Assembly (NCBI GenBank): GCA_947258885.1
Contig: CAMYKD010000004.1
Location: forward strand, 1 to 64,000
DNA length: 64,000 nt
Reading direction: 5' to 3'
Source of the DNA: an uncultured Kiloniellales bacterium
GTDB taxonomy: Bacteria > Pseudomonadota > Alphaproteobacteria > Kiloniellales > JAKSDN01
Under the pieces are notes generated by a model, which saw only the letters and a list, made by a program, of their open reading frames with translations, was not told where the DNA came from and made no database searches. Positions 20,898 to 32,566 of the stretch are shown here, one piece after another. The translations under genes and the position numbers were made by a program. Within the stretch, counting starts at the first letter, position 1; every line of letters starts with the position of its first letter.

Positions 20898-21560
20898 ATG
20901 ACGGCGACCTTGACCCGGCGGCCAAGTGCTCCGCAGCCCGCAGAAGCCGGCGCGGATGGAGGGCGAGCTTCGACCAGACGCTGTATCGCCAGCGGAGAGC
21001 TTCGCGATATGCGCGACCTGCTGCGGTTTGTCGTGGCTCCCGATGGCGGCGTGGTGCTGGATCTCGCCGGCAAGTTGCCGGGCCGTGGTTTGTGGTGTTT
21101 GCCGCGACGCGATATGATAGACAGAGCCTGTGGGCGCAACCTTTTCGCCCGCGCGGCAAGAGCGTCGGTCAGCGTGCCGGGCGACTTGGCCGAGCAGGTG
21201 GCCGGGGCATTGCGTCAGCGCTGCCTCGATCTGATCGGTCTGGCGCGGCGGGGAGGGTTGGTGACCGCCGGCTACGAGAGGGTCAGGTCAAGGCTGGCTG
21301 CCGGACGGGCCGCGGCCTTGATTCAGGCGGTTGATGCGGCCCCGGGCGGACGGCAGAAGATGTCCGCCTTAGCCCAATCGGCAATGCCGGGCCTACCGGT
21401 CGTGGAGGTTTTTACTGCTGGGGAGTTGGGCCGGGTTCTCGGGCGGGACGCGGCGGTGCATGTGGTCTTGGCGCCCGGCACCCTGGCGGACCGCTTCATC
21501 TCGGAAGTGGCGCGGTCGAGCGCGGCTGCCGGCATTGAAAACACCGATATCAAGGCGTGA
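20898..21560 (+). CDS. YlxR/DUF448 RNA-binding protein fused to L7Ae-like domain
   Basis: [25 protein letters not shown]...[17 protein letters not shown]; position between nusA and infB. Confidence 0.88.
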   Translation: MTATLTRRPSAPQPAEAGADGGRASTRRCIASGELRDMRDLLRFVVAPDGGVVLDLAGKLPGRGLWCLPRRDMIDRACGRNLFARAARASVSVPGDLAEQVAGALRQRCLDLIGLARRGGLVTAGYERVRSRLAAGRAAALIQAVDAAPGGRQKMSALAQSAMPGLPVVEVFTAGELGRVLGRDAAVHVVLAPGTLADRFISEVARSSAAAGIENTDIKA

Positions 21561-21573
21561 GCGCTTGAGTGAT

Positions 21574-24138
21574 ATGACGACAAGCAAAGAGAAAAAACCC
21601 TTGAAGCTGAACCGGCCAGGCCGGCTCGAGCTCAAGAAGACCGTCGAGACGGGGCAGGTCCGGCAAAGCTTCAGTCATGGGCGCTCAAAAACGGTCATGG
21701 TCGAGGTTAAGCGCAAGCGCACCTTCGCGCCCGGGGCCGAAGGCCGCATGACCGAAGTTGTTGCCCCGCCCGCCGGAGTGGACCAGGCAGCCGGCACGAC
21801 CGCGGTCGAAACGCTGGAAAGGAACTTCGAGGCCGCGGCGGAGGCGGTGCGCCATCTGACCGAACACGAGCGCGCGGCGCGACTGCACGCCTTGGAGAGC
21901 GCAAAGCTGGAGGAGGAGCAGCGTCGGGTGCAGGAGGCGGCCGAGGCCGCCCGCCTTGCCGAGGAGGAGGCCAAGCGCCAGGCCGAGGAAGCCGCCAAGC
22001 GCGAGGCCGAAGCCAAGGCCGAAGCGGTCGTCTCTCCAGAGGCGGCGGCGGCCCCCCCGACCCCAGAGACTGTGGCCGCGGAGATTGTTGTCCCCGAACC
22101 GGCCCGCGAGCCCACACCCCGGCCCGCCGCCGAAGCGAAGCCCGTCGGCAAATCCGACCTCGAAGAGGAGTTGGGCGGCCGCGTCAAACGCAAGTCGGCG
22201 GCACCCAAGCCGAGTCCGACGCGGCGCGGTCAGCAGCGCCGGCGCCACGGCAAGCTCACCATTACCCAAGCGCTGGACGGGGGAGAGCGAGAGCGCGTGC
22301 GTTCGCTGGCCTCGGTCCGTCGGCGCCAGGAGAAGCTCCGCGCCGCGCAGGAACGACAGGCGCACCAGTTGCCGCACAAGGTCATTCGTGACGTGGTCGT
22401 GCCCGAGACGATCACGGTGCAGGAACTGGCCAATCGCATGGCCGAGCGCAGCACCGAGGTGATCAAGGCGCTGATGAAGATGGATGTGATGGCGACGATC
22501 AACCAACTGGTCGATGCCGATACCGCCGAGCTGGTGGTCGAGGAGTTCGGCCATCGATTCAAGCGTGTTGCCGCGTCGGATGTGGAACTGGGTTTGAAGG
22601 GAGCGCCGGACGAGGCAGGTAAACTGGCGCCGCGGCCGCCGGTCGTGACCATCATGGGCCATGTCGACCACGGCAAAACCTCGCTGCTGGACGCATTGCG
22701 CGAGACCGACGTTGCCGCGCACGAAGCCGGCGGCATCACCCAGCACATCGGTGCCTATCAGGTGATGCTCGGCTCCGGTGACAAGATTACCTTCATCGAC
22801 ACCCCGGGCCATGCCGCCTTTACCGAGATGCGTTCGCGCGGTGCCAACGTGACCGACATCGTCGTCTTGGTCGTGGCCGCCGACGACGGGATCAAGGACC
22901 AGACGATCGAGGCCATCAACCACGCCAAGGCCGCCAAGGTGCCGATCATCGTGGCGATCAACAAGATCGACAGGCCGGAGGCCGATTCCGACCGGGTCAA
23001 GCAGGGCCTGCTGCAGCACGACCTGGTGGTCGAGGACCTGGGCGGCGAGGTCCTGGCGATCGAGGTCTCGGCCAAGGAAAAGCAGAACCTGGACAAGCTG
23101 CAGGAAGCCATCCTTTTGCAGGCCGAACTACTCGAGCTGACGGCGAACCCGATACGCAGCGCCGAGGGCATCGTCATCGAGGCCAAGGTCGAGCGCGGCC
23201 GCGGGTCCGTGGCCACGGTCCTGGTGCAGCGCGGGACGCTCAAGGTGGGCGACATCTTCGTGACCGGCAGCGAATGGGGCCGGGTGCGCGCACTGGTCAA
23301 CGAGCGCGGGGAGAGCCTGGAAGAGGCGGGTCCCGCGGTGCCGGTCGAAGTTCTGGGCTTGAACGGCACGCCCTTCGCCGGCGACGATTTCGTGGTCGTC
23401 GAGAACGAAAGCCGCGCCCGCGAGATCGCCTCGTTCCGGGCCGGTGCCAAGCGCGACACCTCGATCGCAGCCCAGGGGCGCGGCAGCCTCGAGCAGATGT
23501 TGTCGAGGATCAAGGAGGGCGAAGTCAAGGAACTGCCCGTGGTCGTAAAATCCGACGTGCACGGCTCGCTCGAGGCGATCAACAGCAGCCTGGAGAAGAT
23601 GGGCAACGAGGAAGTCAAGATCCGAGTGCTGCACGCCGCAGTCGGCGGTATCAACGAGTCGGACGTCACCCTGGCGAACGCAACCGGCGCGACGGTTATC
23701 GGTTTCAACGTGCGGGCCAACCCGCAGGCGCGGGACATGGCGCGCCGGGACAACGTGGATATCCGCTACTATTCGATCATCTACAATGTTCTGGATGACC
23801 TGAAGGCGGCGCTGTCCGGCCTGCTCGCACCGCAGCAGCGCGAGAAGTTCCTCGGGTACGCCGAGATCCGCGAGGTCTTCAATATTACCAAAGTCGGCAA
23901 GGTCGCCGGCTGCATGGTGACCGAGGGGCTGGTCAAGCGGGGCGCCAAGGTGCGCCTCCTGCGCGACGACGTGGTCATTCACGACGGTACGCTGAAAACC
24001 CTGCGCCGCTTCAAGGACGAGGTCAAGGAAGTCAAGGAAGGCTATGAGTGCGGCATGGCCTTCGAGAATTATCACGACATCCAGGCCGGCGACCGGATCG
24101 AATGCTACGAGGTCGAAGAGGTGGCCCGGGCCCTCTAG
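21574..24138 (+). CDS. infB: Translation initiation factor IF-2
   Basis: [38 protein letters not shown]. Confidence 0.98.
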   Translation: MTTSKEKKPLKLNRPGRLELKKTVETGQVRQSFSHGRSKTVMVEVKRKRTFAPGAEGRMTEVVAPPAGVDQAAGTTAVETLERNFEAAAEAVRHLTEHERAARLHALESAKLEEEQRRVQEAAEAARLAEEEAKRQAEEAAKREAEAKAEAVVSPEAAAAPPTPETVAAEIVVPEPAREPTPRPAAEAKPVGKSDLEEELGGRVKRKSAAPKPSPTRRGQQRRRHGKLTITQALDGGERERVRSLASVRRRQEKLRAAQERQAHQLPHKVIRDVVVPETITVQELANRMAERSTEVIKALMKMDVMATINQLVDADTAELVVEEFGHRFKRVAASDVELGLKGAPDEAGKLAPRPPVVTIMGHVDHGKTSLLDALRETDVAAHEAGGITQHIGAYQVMLGSGDKITFIDTPGHAAFTEMRSRGANVTDIVVLVVAADDGIKDQTIEAINHAKAAKVPIIVAINKIDRPEADSDRVKQGLLQHDLVVEDLGGEVLAIEVSAKEKQNLDKLQEAILLQAELLELTANPIRSAEGIVIEAKVERGRGSVATVLVQRGTLKVGDIFVTGSEWGRVRALVNERGESLEEAGPAVPVEVLGLNGTPFAGDDFVVVENESRAREIASFRAGAKRDTSIAAQGRGSLEQMLSRIKEGEVKELPVVVKSDVHGSLEAINSSLEKMGNEEVKIRVLHAAVGGINESDVTLANATGATVIGFNVRANPQARDMARRDNVDIRYYSIIYNVLDDLKAALSGLLAPQQREKFLGYAEIREVFNITKVGKVAGCMVTEGLVKRGAKVRLLRDDVVIHDGTLKTLRRFKDEVKEVKEGYECGMAFENYHDIQAGDRIECYEVEEVARAL

Positions 24139-24181
24139 GCTGGCCCGTTGGTGGCGATCGAACTTCAGTCGGAGACGGAAT

Positions 24182-24598
24182 ATGGTTCGGAGCCGGGGCG
24201 CGACCCCGAGCCTGCGTCAGTTGCGCGTCGGAGAGGAGCTGCGCCACGCTTTGGTGCGCGTCCTGGGCCGCGGTTGCCTGGGCGATCCGGCCGTGGCCGA
24301 GGCCAACATAACGGTAACTGAAGTCAAGGTGAGCCCCGACCTGCGGAACGCCACGGTCTTCGTTACCCCGCTGGGAGGTGTGGATCTGCAGACGACCGTC
24401 AACACGCTGAACCGGGCGTCGCGCTTCCTGCGCGGCGAACTCGGCCGCGAAATCTCGTTACGCCATACGCCGCGTCTGACGTTCGCAGCGGATCTCTCAT
24501 TCGATCACGCTGCGCGGATGGAGGGTCTTCTGGCGACCGCCCGGGTGCGCCGTGACGTGCCGCCCCCGGGCGATGAGGATGGGGGTCATGACGCGTAG
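24182..24598 (+). CDS. rbfA: Ribosome-binding factor A
   Basis: LRVGEELRHALVRVLGRG..VTEVKVSPDLRNATVFVTPLGG. Confidence 0.93.
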   Translation: MVRSRGATPSLRQLRVGEELRHALVRVLGRGCLGDPAVAEANITVTEVKVSPDLRNATVFVTPLGGVDLQTTVNTLNRASRFLRGELGREISLRHTPRLTFAADLSFDHAARMEGLLATARVRRDVPPPGDEDGGHDA

Positions 24599-25514
24599 AC
24601 GCCGCGGTAAATCGGTTAATGGCTGGATCGTCATCGACAAGCCGGCCGGCTTGACCTCCACCCGGGTCGTCGGCAGGGTCCGCCGGGCCCTCGACGCGAA
24701 GAAGGCCGGGCACGGCGGCACGCTGGACCCCCTTGCCACAGGCCTGCTGCCCATCGCGCTGGGCGAGGCGACCAAGACCGTCGCCTATGTCATGGAGGGC
24801 AAGAAAGCCTACCGCTTCACGCTGCGCTGGGGCCAGGCCACGAGCACGGACGATGCCGAGGGCGAGGTGATCGAGGAGGGCAACCGGCGTCCGGACGCCG
24901 CCGAGATCGAGGAGGTGCTGCCTGGATATCTGGGAGTCATAGACCAGGTGCCGCCGACCTACTCGGCGGTCAAGATTGCCGGTCGGCGCGCCTACGACCT
25001 GGCCCGGACGGAGGCCGACTTCGAGCTTGGACCACGTCGAGTGCTGATCGAGCGTCTCGAGCTGGTATCGCTGGACGACGCCGACCATGCGACTTTCGAG
25101 GTCCGCTGCGGAAAAGGGGCTTACATGAGGTCGCTGGCACGCGATATCGGGAGGTCGCTGGACAGCCCAGCGCATATCGTCGTGCTGCGCCGGACAGCGG
25201 TCGGGCCCTTTTCCGAGCGCGATGCGATTTCGCTGGAATCTCTCGATGCCCTGGGGCATAGTGCCGCCGCTTCTGAGCATCTGCTCCCGGTCGAGGCCGC
25301 GCTGGACGACATCCCGGCGTTGGACTTGACGGAAACCGAGGCGAATTGCCTGCGTCGCGGCCAAGCAGTGTCTTTCATGGCGCGCGCTCACCGCGAGCGG
25401 GTCCGCGATCTCACAAGCGGGGCCACGATCTGCGCCATGTCGGCGGGCAGGCCGGTGGCGTTGGCCCGTTTCGAGGGCGGCGGAATTCGTCCGGTGCGGG
25501 TCTTGAATCTTTAA
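24588..25514 (+). CDS. truB: tRNA pseudouridine(55) synthase TruB
   Basis: NGWIVIDKPAGLTSTRVVGRVRR..KAGHGGTLDPLATGLLPIALGEATK. Confidence 0.97.
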   Translation: MTRRRRGKSVNGWIVIDKPAGLTSTRVVGRVRRALDAKKAGHGGTLDPLATGLLPIALGEATKTVAYVMEGKKAYRFTLRWGQATSTDDAEGEVIEEGNRRPDAAEIEEVLPGYLGVIDQVPPTYSAVKIAGRRAYDLARTEADFELGPRRVLIERLELVSLDDADHATFEVRCGKGAYMRSLARDIGRSLDSPAHIVVLRRTAVGPFSERDAISLESLDALGHSAAASEHLLPVEAALDDIPALDLTETEANCLRRGQAVSFMARAHRERVRDLTSGATICAMSAGRPVALARFEGGGIRPVRVLNL

Positions 25515-25532
25515 CGTTAGGGAACGATCACG

Positions 25533-25802
25533 ATGTCGATCACCGCTGAGCGGAAAAACGAGGTTATTAACGAATTTGCGACCCACGTAGGCGATACCGG
25601 GTCGCCCGAAGTCCAGGTGGCGATCCTGACCGAACGGATCACAAACCTGACCGAACACCTGAAGACGCACAAAAAAGATTTTCACTCACGCCGCGGCCTG
25701 TTGATCATGGTCGGGCAGCGCCGGCGAATGCTGGACTACCTGAAGCGCAAGGAGAAGCCGCGTTACGACGTCTTGATCCAACGCTTGGGCCTGCGTCGAT
25801 AA
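25533..25802 (+). CDS. rpsO: 30S ribosomal protein S15
   Basis: [36 protein letters not shown]; 89 aa. Confidence 0.98.
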   Translation: MSITAERKNEVINEFATHVGDTGSPEVQVAILTERITNLTEHLKTHKKDFHSRRGLLIMVGQRRRMLDYLKRKEKPRYDVLIQRLGLRR

Positions 25803-25955
25803 CGAGAGGCGCTGCACGTGTCCGGGACCAGCCAGCGCTGGACCGCCGGGCGCGGCCAAGAGCAGGTGTGGGTGATCTCCATCGAAACGCGAAATCAAGG
25901 ACCCGATTGCGTACAGGCCGGTGCGATCGGGCGAGACGGCCGGGCCGACGAAAGG

Positions 25956-26008
25956 GGCGCGGCGGCCGGGGAACTGTGTTTTCCCGAGCGCCGCGACCGC
26001 GCCTTTTT
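25956..26008 (+). terminator. rpsO-pnp intercistronic hairpin/terminator
   Basis: GGCGCGG(25956-25962)...CCGCGCC(25997-26003) stem plus inner CGGC/GCCG pairing, then TTTTT. Confidence 0.7.
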
Positions 26009-26058
26009 CGCGGGTCCGGCTATGGCAAGACGGCCGAGGTTGGAAGGACCAAAACGGT

Positions 26059-28173
26059 ATGTTTAATATCTATCGCAAGGAAATCGACTGGGGCGGGCGC
26101 CCGTTGGTGCTCGAGTCCGGACGAATTGCCCGGCAGGCCGATGGCGCGGTCGTCGTCACCTATGGCGATACGGTGGTGCTCTGCACCGCTGTCGGCGCCA
26201 AAGAACCGCGGGAGGGCATCGACTTCTTCCCGCTCACCGTGAACTACCAGGAGAAGACGTTTGCCGCCGGCAAGATTCCGGGCGGCTTTTTCAAGCGCGA
26301 GGGCCGGCCGTCAGAGAAGGAGACCCTGACCTCCCGGCTCATCGACCGTCCGATCCGGCCGCTTTTCGCCAAGGGCTATCGGAATGAAACCCAGGTCATC
26401 TGCACCGTGCTCAGCCACGACCTGGAGAACAATCCCGACATTGCGGCCATGGTCGGTACTTCGGCGGCCCTGACCCTTTCAGGCCTGCCGTTCCTCGGGC
26501 CGATCGGCGGTTGCCGGGTCGGGTACAAGGACGGCGAATATCTGCTCAATCCGCGACAGGACGAGCTCCCATCCACCCAACTGGATCTGATTGTGGCCGG
26601 CACCCGCGAGGGTGTGCTGATGGTCGAGTCCGAGGCTCAGGAACTCTCCGAAGAGGTCATGCTGGGCGCGGTCACGTTCGGCCACGAACAGATGCAGCCG
26701 GTGATCGACCTCATCATCAGCCTGGCCGAGGACTGCGCCAAGGAGCCTTTGGATGTCCCCGCGCCGGCGCCCGAGATCGAGGCCGTGCGCGAAAGGCTGA
26801 GCCGGGGGATCGCCGCACAGCTCGCCGAGGCCTATCAGGAGCCTGACAAGATGCTGCGCCACGAGAAAGTCGGGGCAGCCAAGGAAGCCGGGTTTGAATT
26901 GCTGGGCGACGACGCGGCCGCGGTCGCGGTTGCGCCCGGCGTCCTCAAGGCCCTGGAAAGCGAGATCGTCCGCGGGAACATCCTCAAGACCCGCAAGCGT
27001 ATCGATGGCCGCACGACCGCGGACGTGCGCCCGATCGTCTGCGAGGTCGGCGTGCTGCCGCGTACCCACGGGTCGGCGTTGTTCACCCGCGGCGAGACAC
27101 AGGCTCTGGTCACCACCACGCTGGGCACCGGTCAGGACGAACAGATCATCGATGCCTTGGAAGGCGACTACCGGGAATACTTCATGCTGCACTACAACTT
27201 TCCGCCCTATTCCGTCGGTGAGGCCAAGCGCATGATCCCGCCGGGACGGCGCGAGGTGGGTCATGGCAAGCTGGCGTGGCGCGCAGTGCGGCCGGTGTTG
27301 CCGAACAAGGAGGACTTTCCCTACACCATCCGCGTGGTCTCCGAGATTACCGAGTCCAACGGCTCCTCCTCCATGGCCACGGTCTGCGGGTCGTCGCTGG
27401 CGCTGATGGATGCCGGTGTGCCCTTGTCCCGGCCGATCGCCGGCATCGCCATGGGCCTGATCAAGGAAGACGACGACTTTGCCGTGCTGTCCGACATTCT
27501 GGGCGACGAGGACCACCTGGGAGACATGGACTTCAAGGTGGCCGGTACGGACCAAGGGGTGACCTCGCTGCAGATGGATATCAAGATCACCTCGATCACC
27601 GCCGAAATCATGCAAATCGCCCTGAACCAAGCCCGCGAGGGTCGCCTTCACATCCTGAACGAGATGGCCAAGGCACTCACCAGTGCGCGCGAGGGTGTCT
27701 CGGAGAACGCGCCGCGTATCACCGTGATCTCCATCCCACGCGAGAAGATTCGCGAGGTGATCGGCACGGGCGGCAAGGTGATCCGCGAGATCACCGAGAC
27801 CACGGGCGCCAAGATCGACATTGAGGACGACGGGACGATCAAGGTGGCGGCCGTGGACCAGGATCAGGCTCAGCAGGCGATCGACTGGATCAAATCGATC
27901 ACCGCCGAACCGGAGGTGGGCGAGATCTATTCCGGCAAGGTAGTCAAGGTCGTGGACTTCGGCGCCTTCGTGAACTTCCTGGGACCTCGCGACGGCTTGG
28001 TGCATATCAGCGAATTGGCGCCCCACAGGGTCAAGACGGTCGGCGAGATCGTCCAGGAAGGTGATACGGTGAAGGTGAAATGCATCGGCATCGACGATCG
28101 CGGCAAGGTCAAGCTGTCCATGAAGGCAGTCGACCAGGCGACCGGGCAGGATCTGCAGGCGGCGGCCGGCTAG
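26059..28173 (+). CDS. pnp: Polyribonucleotide nucleotidyltransferase
   Basis: [43 protein letters not shown] and S1 domains. Confidence 0.98.
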   Translation: MFNIYRKEIDWGGRPLVLESGRIARQADGAVVVTYGDTVVLCTAVGAKEPREGIDFFPLTVNYQEKTFAAGKIPGGFFKREGRPSEKETLTSRLIDRPIRPLFAKGYRNETQVICTVLSHDLENNPDIAAMVGTSAALTLSGLPFLGPIGGCRVGYKDGEYLLNPRQDELPSTQLDLIVAGTREGVLMVESEAQELSEEVMLGAVTFGHEQMQPVIDLIISLAEDCAKEPLDVPAPAPEIEAVRERLSRGIAAQLAEAYQEPDKMLRHEKVGAAKEAGFELLGDDAAAVAVAPGVLKALESEIVRGNILKTRKRIDGRTTADVRPIVCEVGVLPRTHGSALFTRGETQALVTTTLGTGQDEQIIDALEGDYREYFMLHYNFPPYSVGEAKRMIPPGRREVGHGKLAWRAVRPVLPNKEDFPYTIRVVSEITESNGSSSMATVCGSSLALMDAGVPLSRPIAGIAMGLIKEDDDFAVLSDILGDEDHLGDMDFKVAGTDQGVTSLQMDIKITSITAEIMQIALNQAREGRLHILNEMAKALTSAREGVSENAPRITVISIPREKIREVIGTGGKVIREITETTGAKIDIEDDGTIKVAAVDQDQAQQAIDWIKSITAEPEVGEIYSGKVVKVVDFGAFVNFLGPRDGLVHISELAPHRVKTVGEIVQEGDTVKVKCIGIDDRGKVKLSMKAVDQATGQDLQAAAG

Positions 28174-28225
28174 GCCACCGCTCGGCCCTTGCTTGACCAC
28201 GGCAGGGCGCACTGATCCGCTTCCG

Positions 28226-28256
28226 CCGGGCGGCCACAAAGCGGGCCGCCCGGTTT
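28226..28256 (+). terminator. Candidate terminator downstream of pnp
   Basis: CCGGGCGGCC/GGCCGCCCGG perfect 10-bp stem followed by only 3 T. Confidence 0.6.
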
Positions 28257-28299
28257 CACGAGTCCCGGCCCGGCGGACCGTCTCGTCCTTGGAGGTGGC

Positions 28300-29088
28300 A
28301 TGTACCTTGAACTGCCGCGCGTGATGGGCCATCGCGGCGCGGCCGCCTGGGCGCCGGAGAACACGCTCGCCTCGATCCAGAAGGCCGCCGACCTGGGGGC
28401 CACCTGGGTCGAGTTCGACGTCATGCTGACCGGCGACGGCCGGCCGGTCCTGTTCCACGATGACAACTTGAAACGGCTGACCGGCGTGGACGCCCTGATG
28501 GCCCGGACGCCCTACAGCCGGGTCAAGGGGCTCGATGCCGGCCGCTGGTTCTCGCCGGATTTCGCCGGCGAGCCCGTGCCCACCCTCGATGCGGCGCTGG
28601 ATCTCGTGTGGGACCTGGGCCTCGGCGCCAATATCGAGATAAAATCGACGCCGGGGCGCGATGTGGAGACCGCCAAGGCCACACTGGATGTGGTCGCCGC
28701 CGGACTCGGCCGGAGACGGCGGCCGCCGATGATCAGCAGCTTCAGCCGGATGAGCCTGGCCGTGGCGCGAGTGTTGCGGCCGGACTGGCCACGTGCGCTC
28801 ATCGCTTTCAAGGTCCCGTCCGATTGGCAGACGGCGCTCGAGGCCCTTGGCTGCGCCTCGTTTCATCTCAGCAGCAAGGTTCTGAACCCGCCGTTCGTGG
28901 CCGAGATCAAGCGTGCCGGCTACCGGGTGGCGGCCTTCACGGTCAACCAGAAGCGGCGCGCGCGCGAACTGATCGCATGCGAGGTCGATTGCCTGATTAG
29001 CGATGCCCCGGACAGGATTGCATCGGCGATCATCCCCCTCGACGGAGAAAACGGTCCGGTCTCAGCCGTCCGCCAGGCGGGCCGGTGA
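28300..29088 (+). CDS. Glycerophosphodiester phosphodiesterase family protein
   Basis: VMGHRGAAAWAPENTLASIQKAADLGATWVEFDVMLTGDGRPVLFHDD. Confidence 0.94.
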   Translation: MYLELPRVMGHRGAAAWAPENTLASIQKAADLGATWVEFDVMLTGDGRPVLFHDDNLKRLTGVDALMARTPYSRVKGLDAGRWFSPDFAGEPVPTLDAALDLVWDLGLGANIEIKSTPGRDVETAKATLDVVAAGLGRRRRPPMISSFSRMSLAVARVLRPDWPRALIAFKVPSDWQTALEALGCASFHLSSKVLNPPFVAEIKRAGYRVAAFTVNQKRRARELIACEVDCLISDAPDRIASAIIPLDGENGPVSAVRQAGR

Positions 29089-29868
29089 CGGGATGCCGAT
29101 CACGTTGTAGCCGGCATCGACGTGATGCACCTCGCCCGTTACGCCGAGCGACAGGTCCGACAGCAGATAGAGCCCGGCCGCGCCGACCTCGGTCAGCAGC
29201 ACGTTGCGCCTCAGTGGCGCGTGGTCCTGGTTCCAGCGGTACACGAAGCGGGCGTCGGCGATCGCCGAACCGGCGAGCGTGCGCATGGGGCCGGCCGAGA
29301 TCGCATTGACCCTGACACCCTGGGCGCCCAGGTCGGCCGCCAGGTAGCGCACGCTGGCCTCGAGCGCCGCCTTGGCCACGCCCATGACGTTGTAGTTCGG
29401 CGTGACCCGCTCGGCGCCAAGATACGACAGGGTGACCAGACTGCCGCCCTCGGCCATTAGCGGCTGGGCGCGCCGGGCCAGCGCCGTAAACGAAAAGCAG
29501 GAGATCGCGAGCGTGCGGGCGAAATTGCCGCGGGTCGTGTTCAGATAGCGGCCCTTCAACTCCTCCTTGTCCGAGTAGGCGATGGCGTGCACCAAGAAGT
29601 CCAGTTTGCCCCAGGCCTTGTCGATCTCCTCGAAGACCCGGTCGATCGTATCGTCGTCCTCGACGTCGCAAGGCAGGACTAGGTTCGACCCGACCGAGCC
29701 GGCCAGGGGTCGAACACGTTTTCCGAAGGCTTCGCCCTGATAGGTGAACGCCAGCTCGGCCCCTTCGGCACGGAGCGCGGTCGCAATGCCCCATGCGATC
29801 GAATGGTCGTTCGCAACTCCCATGACGAGCCCGCGTTTGCCCGCCATCAATGCCGAATTGACGCTCAC
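29062..29868 (-). CDS. fabI: Enoyl-[acyl-carrier-protein] reductase FabI
   Basis: MAGKRGLVMGVANDHSIAWGIATALRAEGAELAFTYQGE; GTG start inferred. Confidence 0.95.
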   Translation of the reverse strand: MSVNSALMAGKRGLVMGVANDHSIAWGIATALRAEGAELAFTYQGEAFGKRVRPLAGSVGSNLVLPCDVEDDDTIDRVFEEIDKAWGKLDFLVHAIAYSDKEELKGRYLNTTRGNFARTLAISCFSFTALARRAQPLMAEGGSLVTLSYLGAERVTPNYNVMGVAKAALEASVRYLAADLGAQGVRVNAISAGPMRTLAGSAIADARFVYRWNQDHAPLRRNVLLTEVGAAGLYLLSDLSLGVTGEVHHVDAGYNVIGIPSPARLADG

Positions 29869-29980
29869 GTCAGCGTTCCATCCTTTATCTCTTGCGCCAG
29901 GACTCGTCGCCCGGTCCGGGTCGACGGCCAAGTGCTCCGGGTGCCCACGGCCGCTGCGTGTCTCATTGACCCCTCCCGGT

Positions 29981-31201
29981 TCACGGTTCGTAGCGCTTGA
30001 GGGCCAGCGAAGCGTTGGTGCCGCCGAAGCCGAAGCTATTGGAAACGGCACAGTTGAGTTCGACATCGTCCTCGCGCTCGCGCACGATCGGCATGCCTTC
30101 GCCCTCCGGATCCAACTCGTCGATATTGGCGGAGGCGGCGATAAATCTGTGCTCCATCATGAGCAGGGAATAGATCGCCTCGTTGACGCCCGCGGCGCCC
30201 AAGGCGTGGCCGGTCAGGGACTTGGTCGAATTGATCTTTGGCAGGTCCGCCCCAAAGACCTCCTTGATCGCCTTGAGTTCGACGGTGTCGCCGATCGGGG
30301 TCGAGGTGCCATGGGTATTGATGTAGTCGACCGGCGTGTTGCCGAGCGACTGGATGGCCATCTTCATGCAGCGCACGGCCCCTTCACCCGATGGCTGGAC
30401 CATATCGTAGCCGTCGGACGTGGCGCCGTAACCGACCAGCTCGGCATAGATCTTGGCGCCGCGCGCCAACGCGTGGTCCAGTTCCTCGAGCACGACCACG
30501 CCGCCACCGCCCGAAATGACGAAGCCGTCGCGCCCGACGTCGAATGCGCGCGAGGCCCGGGTCGGCGAATCGTTGTAGCCTGAAGACAGCGCCGGCATTG
30601 CGTCGAAAAGGACCGACGCGGTCCAATACAGCTCCTCGCCACCGCCAGCAAAGACGATGTCCTGCTTGCCCAGCTGAATCAGCTCCATGCCGTTGCCGAT
30701 GCAATGGGTGCTGGTGGCGCAGGCCGAGGTGATGGAATAGTTGACGCCCTTGATCCTGAAGGGGACCGCGAGTGTCGCCGAGTTGGTGTTCGACATGACG
30801 CGCGGCACCATGAAGGGGCCGACCCTGCGCGGCCCCTTTTCCCGCGCCGTCGCGAAGGCGTGGGACAAGTCCTTGGTCGAATTGCCGCCCGATCCCATGA
30901 TGAGGCCGGTCCGCTCGTTCGAGACCTCGGAGCTCTCCAGGCCGGCGTCGCCGATCGCCTCATTCATGGCGATGTAGTTGAAGGCTGCGCCGTCACCCAT
31001 GAAGCGACGCAATTTGCGGTCCAAGACGGACTCGATGTCGAGCTTGATCGACCCGTGGACGTGGCTGCGGAAGCCGAGTTCGGCATACTCCTCCGCACGC
31101 TCGATTCCCGATCGGCCGGCCTTCAGCGAGTCCAGCACCTCGTGCTTGTTGTTGCCGATGCTCGACACGATGCCGACACCCGTGACGACCACGCGTCGCA
31201 T
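29981..31201 (-). CDS. fabB: Beta-ketoacyl-ACP synthase I
   Basis: [23 protein letters not shown].. [13 protein letters not shown].. [11 protein letters not shown]. Confidence 0.95.
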   Translation of the reverse strand: MRRVVVTGVGIVSSIGNNKHEVLDSLKAGRSGIERAEEYAELGFRSHVHGSIKLDIESVLDRKLRRFMGDGAAFNYIAMNEAIGDAGLESSEVSNERTGLIMGSGGNSTKDLSHAFATAREKGPRRVGPFMVPRVMSNTNSATLAVPFRIKGVNYSITSACATSTHCIGNGMELIQLGKQDIVFAGGGEELYWTASVLFDAMPALSSGYNDSPTRASRAFDVGRDGFVISGGGGVVVLEELDHALARGAKIYAELVGYGATSDGYDMVQPSGEGAVRCMKMAIQSLGNTPVDYINTHGTSTPIGDTVELKAIKEVFGADLPKINSTKSLTGHALGAAGVNEAIYSLLMMEHRFIAASANIDELDPEGEGMPIVREREDDVELNCAVSNSFGFGGTNASLALKRYEP

Positions 31202-31211
31202 GGGCGATTCC

Positions 31212-31730
31212 CTAAGCCGCTTCCGGCGGGGTGAACAGGCCGACCTTCAAGTCCTTCGCCTGGTAGACGGTCTCCCCGTCCACCTTTATGATACCGTCGG
31301 CGATGCCGAGCACGAGTTTGCGCATGATCACGCGTTTCAGGTTGACTTGGTAAATCGCCTTCTTGGCCGTCGGAAAAATCTGGCCCATCAGCTTGACCTC
31401 GCCGACCCCCAAGGCGCGGCCCCGTCCGGGCGCCCCAAGCCAACCCAGGAAGAAGCCGAGCAGTTGCCACAGGGCGTCCAGGCCCAGACAACCCGGCATC
31501 ACCGGATCGTTCTCGAAGTGCCCTTCGAAGAACCAGAGATCGGGCTTGATATCGAGCTCGGCAACGATTTCGCCCTTGCCGTGCTCGCCACCCTCGGCGC
31601 TGACCCTGGTGATGCGATCGACCATTAGCATGGGGGGCAGCGGCAACTGGGCATTGCCCGGACCAAAGAGCTCGCCATGGGCGCACTGCAACAGGTCCTC
31701 GTAGCTAAAGCTGCCTTTTCGTATTGTCAC
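31212..31730 (-). CDS. fabA: 3-hydroxydecanoyl-ACP dehydratase/isomerase
   Basis: [34 protein letters not shown] start inferred. Confidence 0.95.
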   Translation of the reverse strand: MTIRKGSFSYEDLLQCAHGELFGPGNAQLPLPPMLMVDRITRVSAEGGEHGKGEIVAELDIKPDLWFFEGHFENDPVMPGCLGLDALWQLLGFFLGWLGAPGRGRALGVGEVKLMGQIFPTAKKAIYQVNLKRVIMRKLVLGIADGIIKVDGETVYQAKDLKVGLFTPPEAA

Positions 31731-31977
31731 GGATCCCCGCTTCACCGCCCAGGTGGAGTCACAGCATACCGCAGCGCAGGACATCCATCCGGCACCGTCC
31801 CTGACCGGACTATAGCATCAGGTGCTGGCTGTGCAAGCAACGGCGAAGTCGAGGAAGACACACGAAACGCACATGGCGGGCTGATCTCCCCCTCTGTGCT
31901 TTAAACAAGTTCCAAGAAAATCCCCAAGAGGCTGTTTTAGCCCTTCTATCCGCACCGTAATTGACTATATTGGCATC

Positions 31978-32406
31978 ATGGCAAGCGACCGTCCCTACAG
32001 CTCGATCATCGAACGTCTGAAGAACGCCGGTCTGCGCCCGACGCGCCAACGTCTGGCGCTGGCCAAGCTGTTGTTCGAAAAGGGAAACCGGCACCTTACC
32101 GCCGAGCATCTGCATGGCGAGGCGAGCGCCGCCAACGTGCGCATTTCGCTGGCCACGGTGTACAACGCCCTGCACCAGTTCACGGCCGCTGGCCTGCTGC
32201 GCGAGGTCGTGGTCGAGCCGGGCCGCTCCTACTTCGACACCAATGTTGAGGAGCACCACCACTTCTATCGCGAAGACACGTGCGGGCTCGAAGACATTCC
32301 GGGCGAACACCTCCAAGTCGGCGACCTGCCCGCGCCGCCCGCGGGCACCAGCGTGACCCGCGTCGACGTGGTTATCAGGGTCAAGTCGGATCAGGGTAGC
32401 ACGTAA
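31978..32406 (+). CDS. irr: Iron response regulator Irr (Fur superfamily)
   Basis: GLRPTRQRLALAKLLFEKGNRHLTAEHLHGEA..ISLATVYNALHQFTAAGLLRE..YFDTNVEEHHHFY; divergent from fabA as in other alphaproteobacteria. Confidence 0.9.
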   Translation: MASDRPYSSIIERLKNAGLRPTRQRLALAKLLFEKGNRHLTAEHLHGEASAANVRISLATVYNALHQFTAAGLLREVVVEPGRSYFDTNVEEHHHFYREDTCGLEDIPGEHLQVGDLPAPPAGTSVTRVDVVIRVKSDQGST

Positions 32407-32426
32407 ACTCAGGGCATTATGTTATT

Positions 32427-32445
32427 TTCTAGAATCGTTCTAAGC
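32427..32445. promoter_or_regulatory. Irr/ICE-like operator upstream of rubrerythrin gene
   Basis: TTCTAGAATCGTTCTAAGC: perfect palindrome core TAGAA-TCG-TTCTA (32430-32442). Confidence 0.6.
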
Positions 32446-32447
32446 TA

Positions 32448-32476
32448 TTGACAGCGGTCGTGGCTTAGGCTATCTA
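32448..32476 (+). promoter_or_regulatory. Near-consensus sigma70-type promoter of rubrerythrin operon
   Basis: TTGACA (32448-32453)-N17-TATCTA (32471-32476). Confidence 0.7.
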
Positions 32477-32566
32477 TCATTATCGAGGGGACGGAACCGC
32501 CGTCCCGCGGCAGGATTTCTGCCATCATTCGCAAACGAGCCTCAAAGACATTAGGGAGAAAGAGCG

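Noticed and set aside
21900-22160. Ala/Glu/Lys-rich low-complexity repeat in infB
   Set aside because: Normal IF-2 N-terminal variable region, not a repeat element.
26479-28866. 795-aa minus-strand ORF antisense to pnp
   Set aside because: Long antisense ORF typical of high-GC codon bias; composition low in recognisable motifs, and pnp plus the GDPD gene occupy the plus strand.
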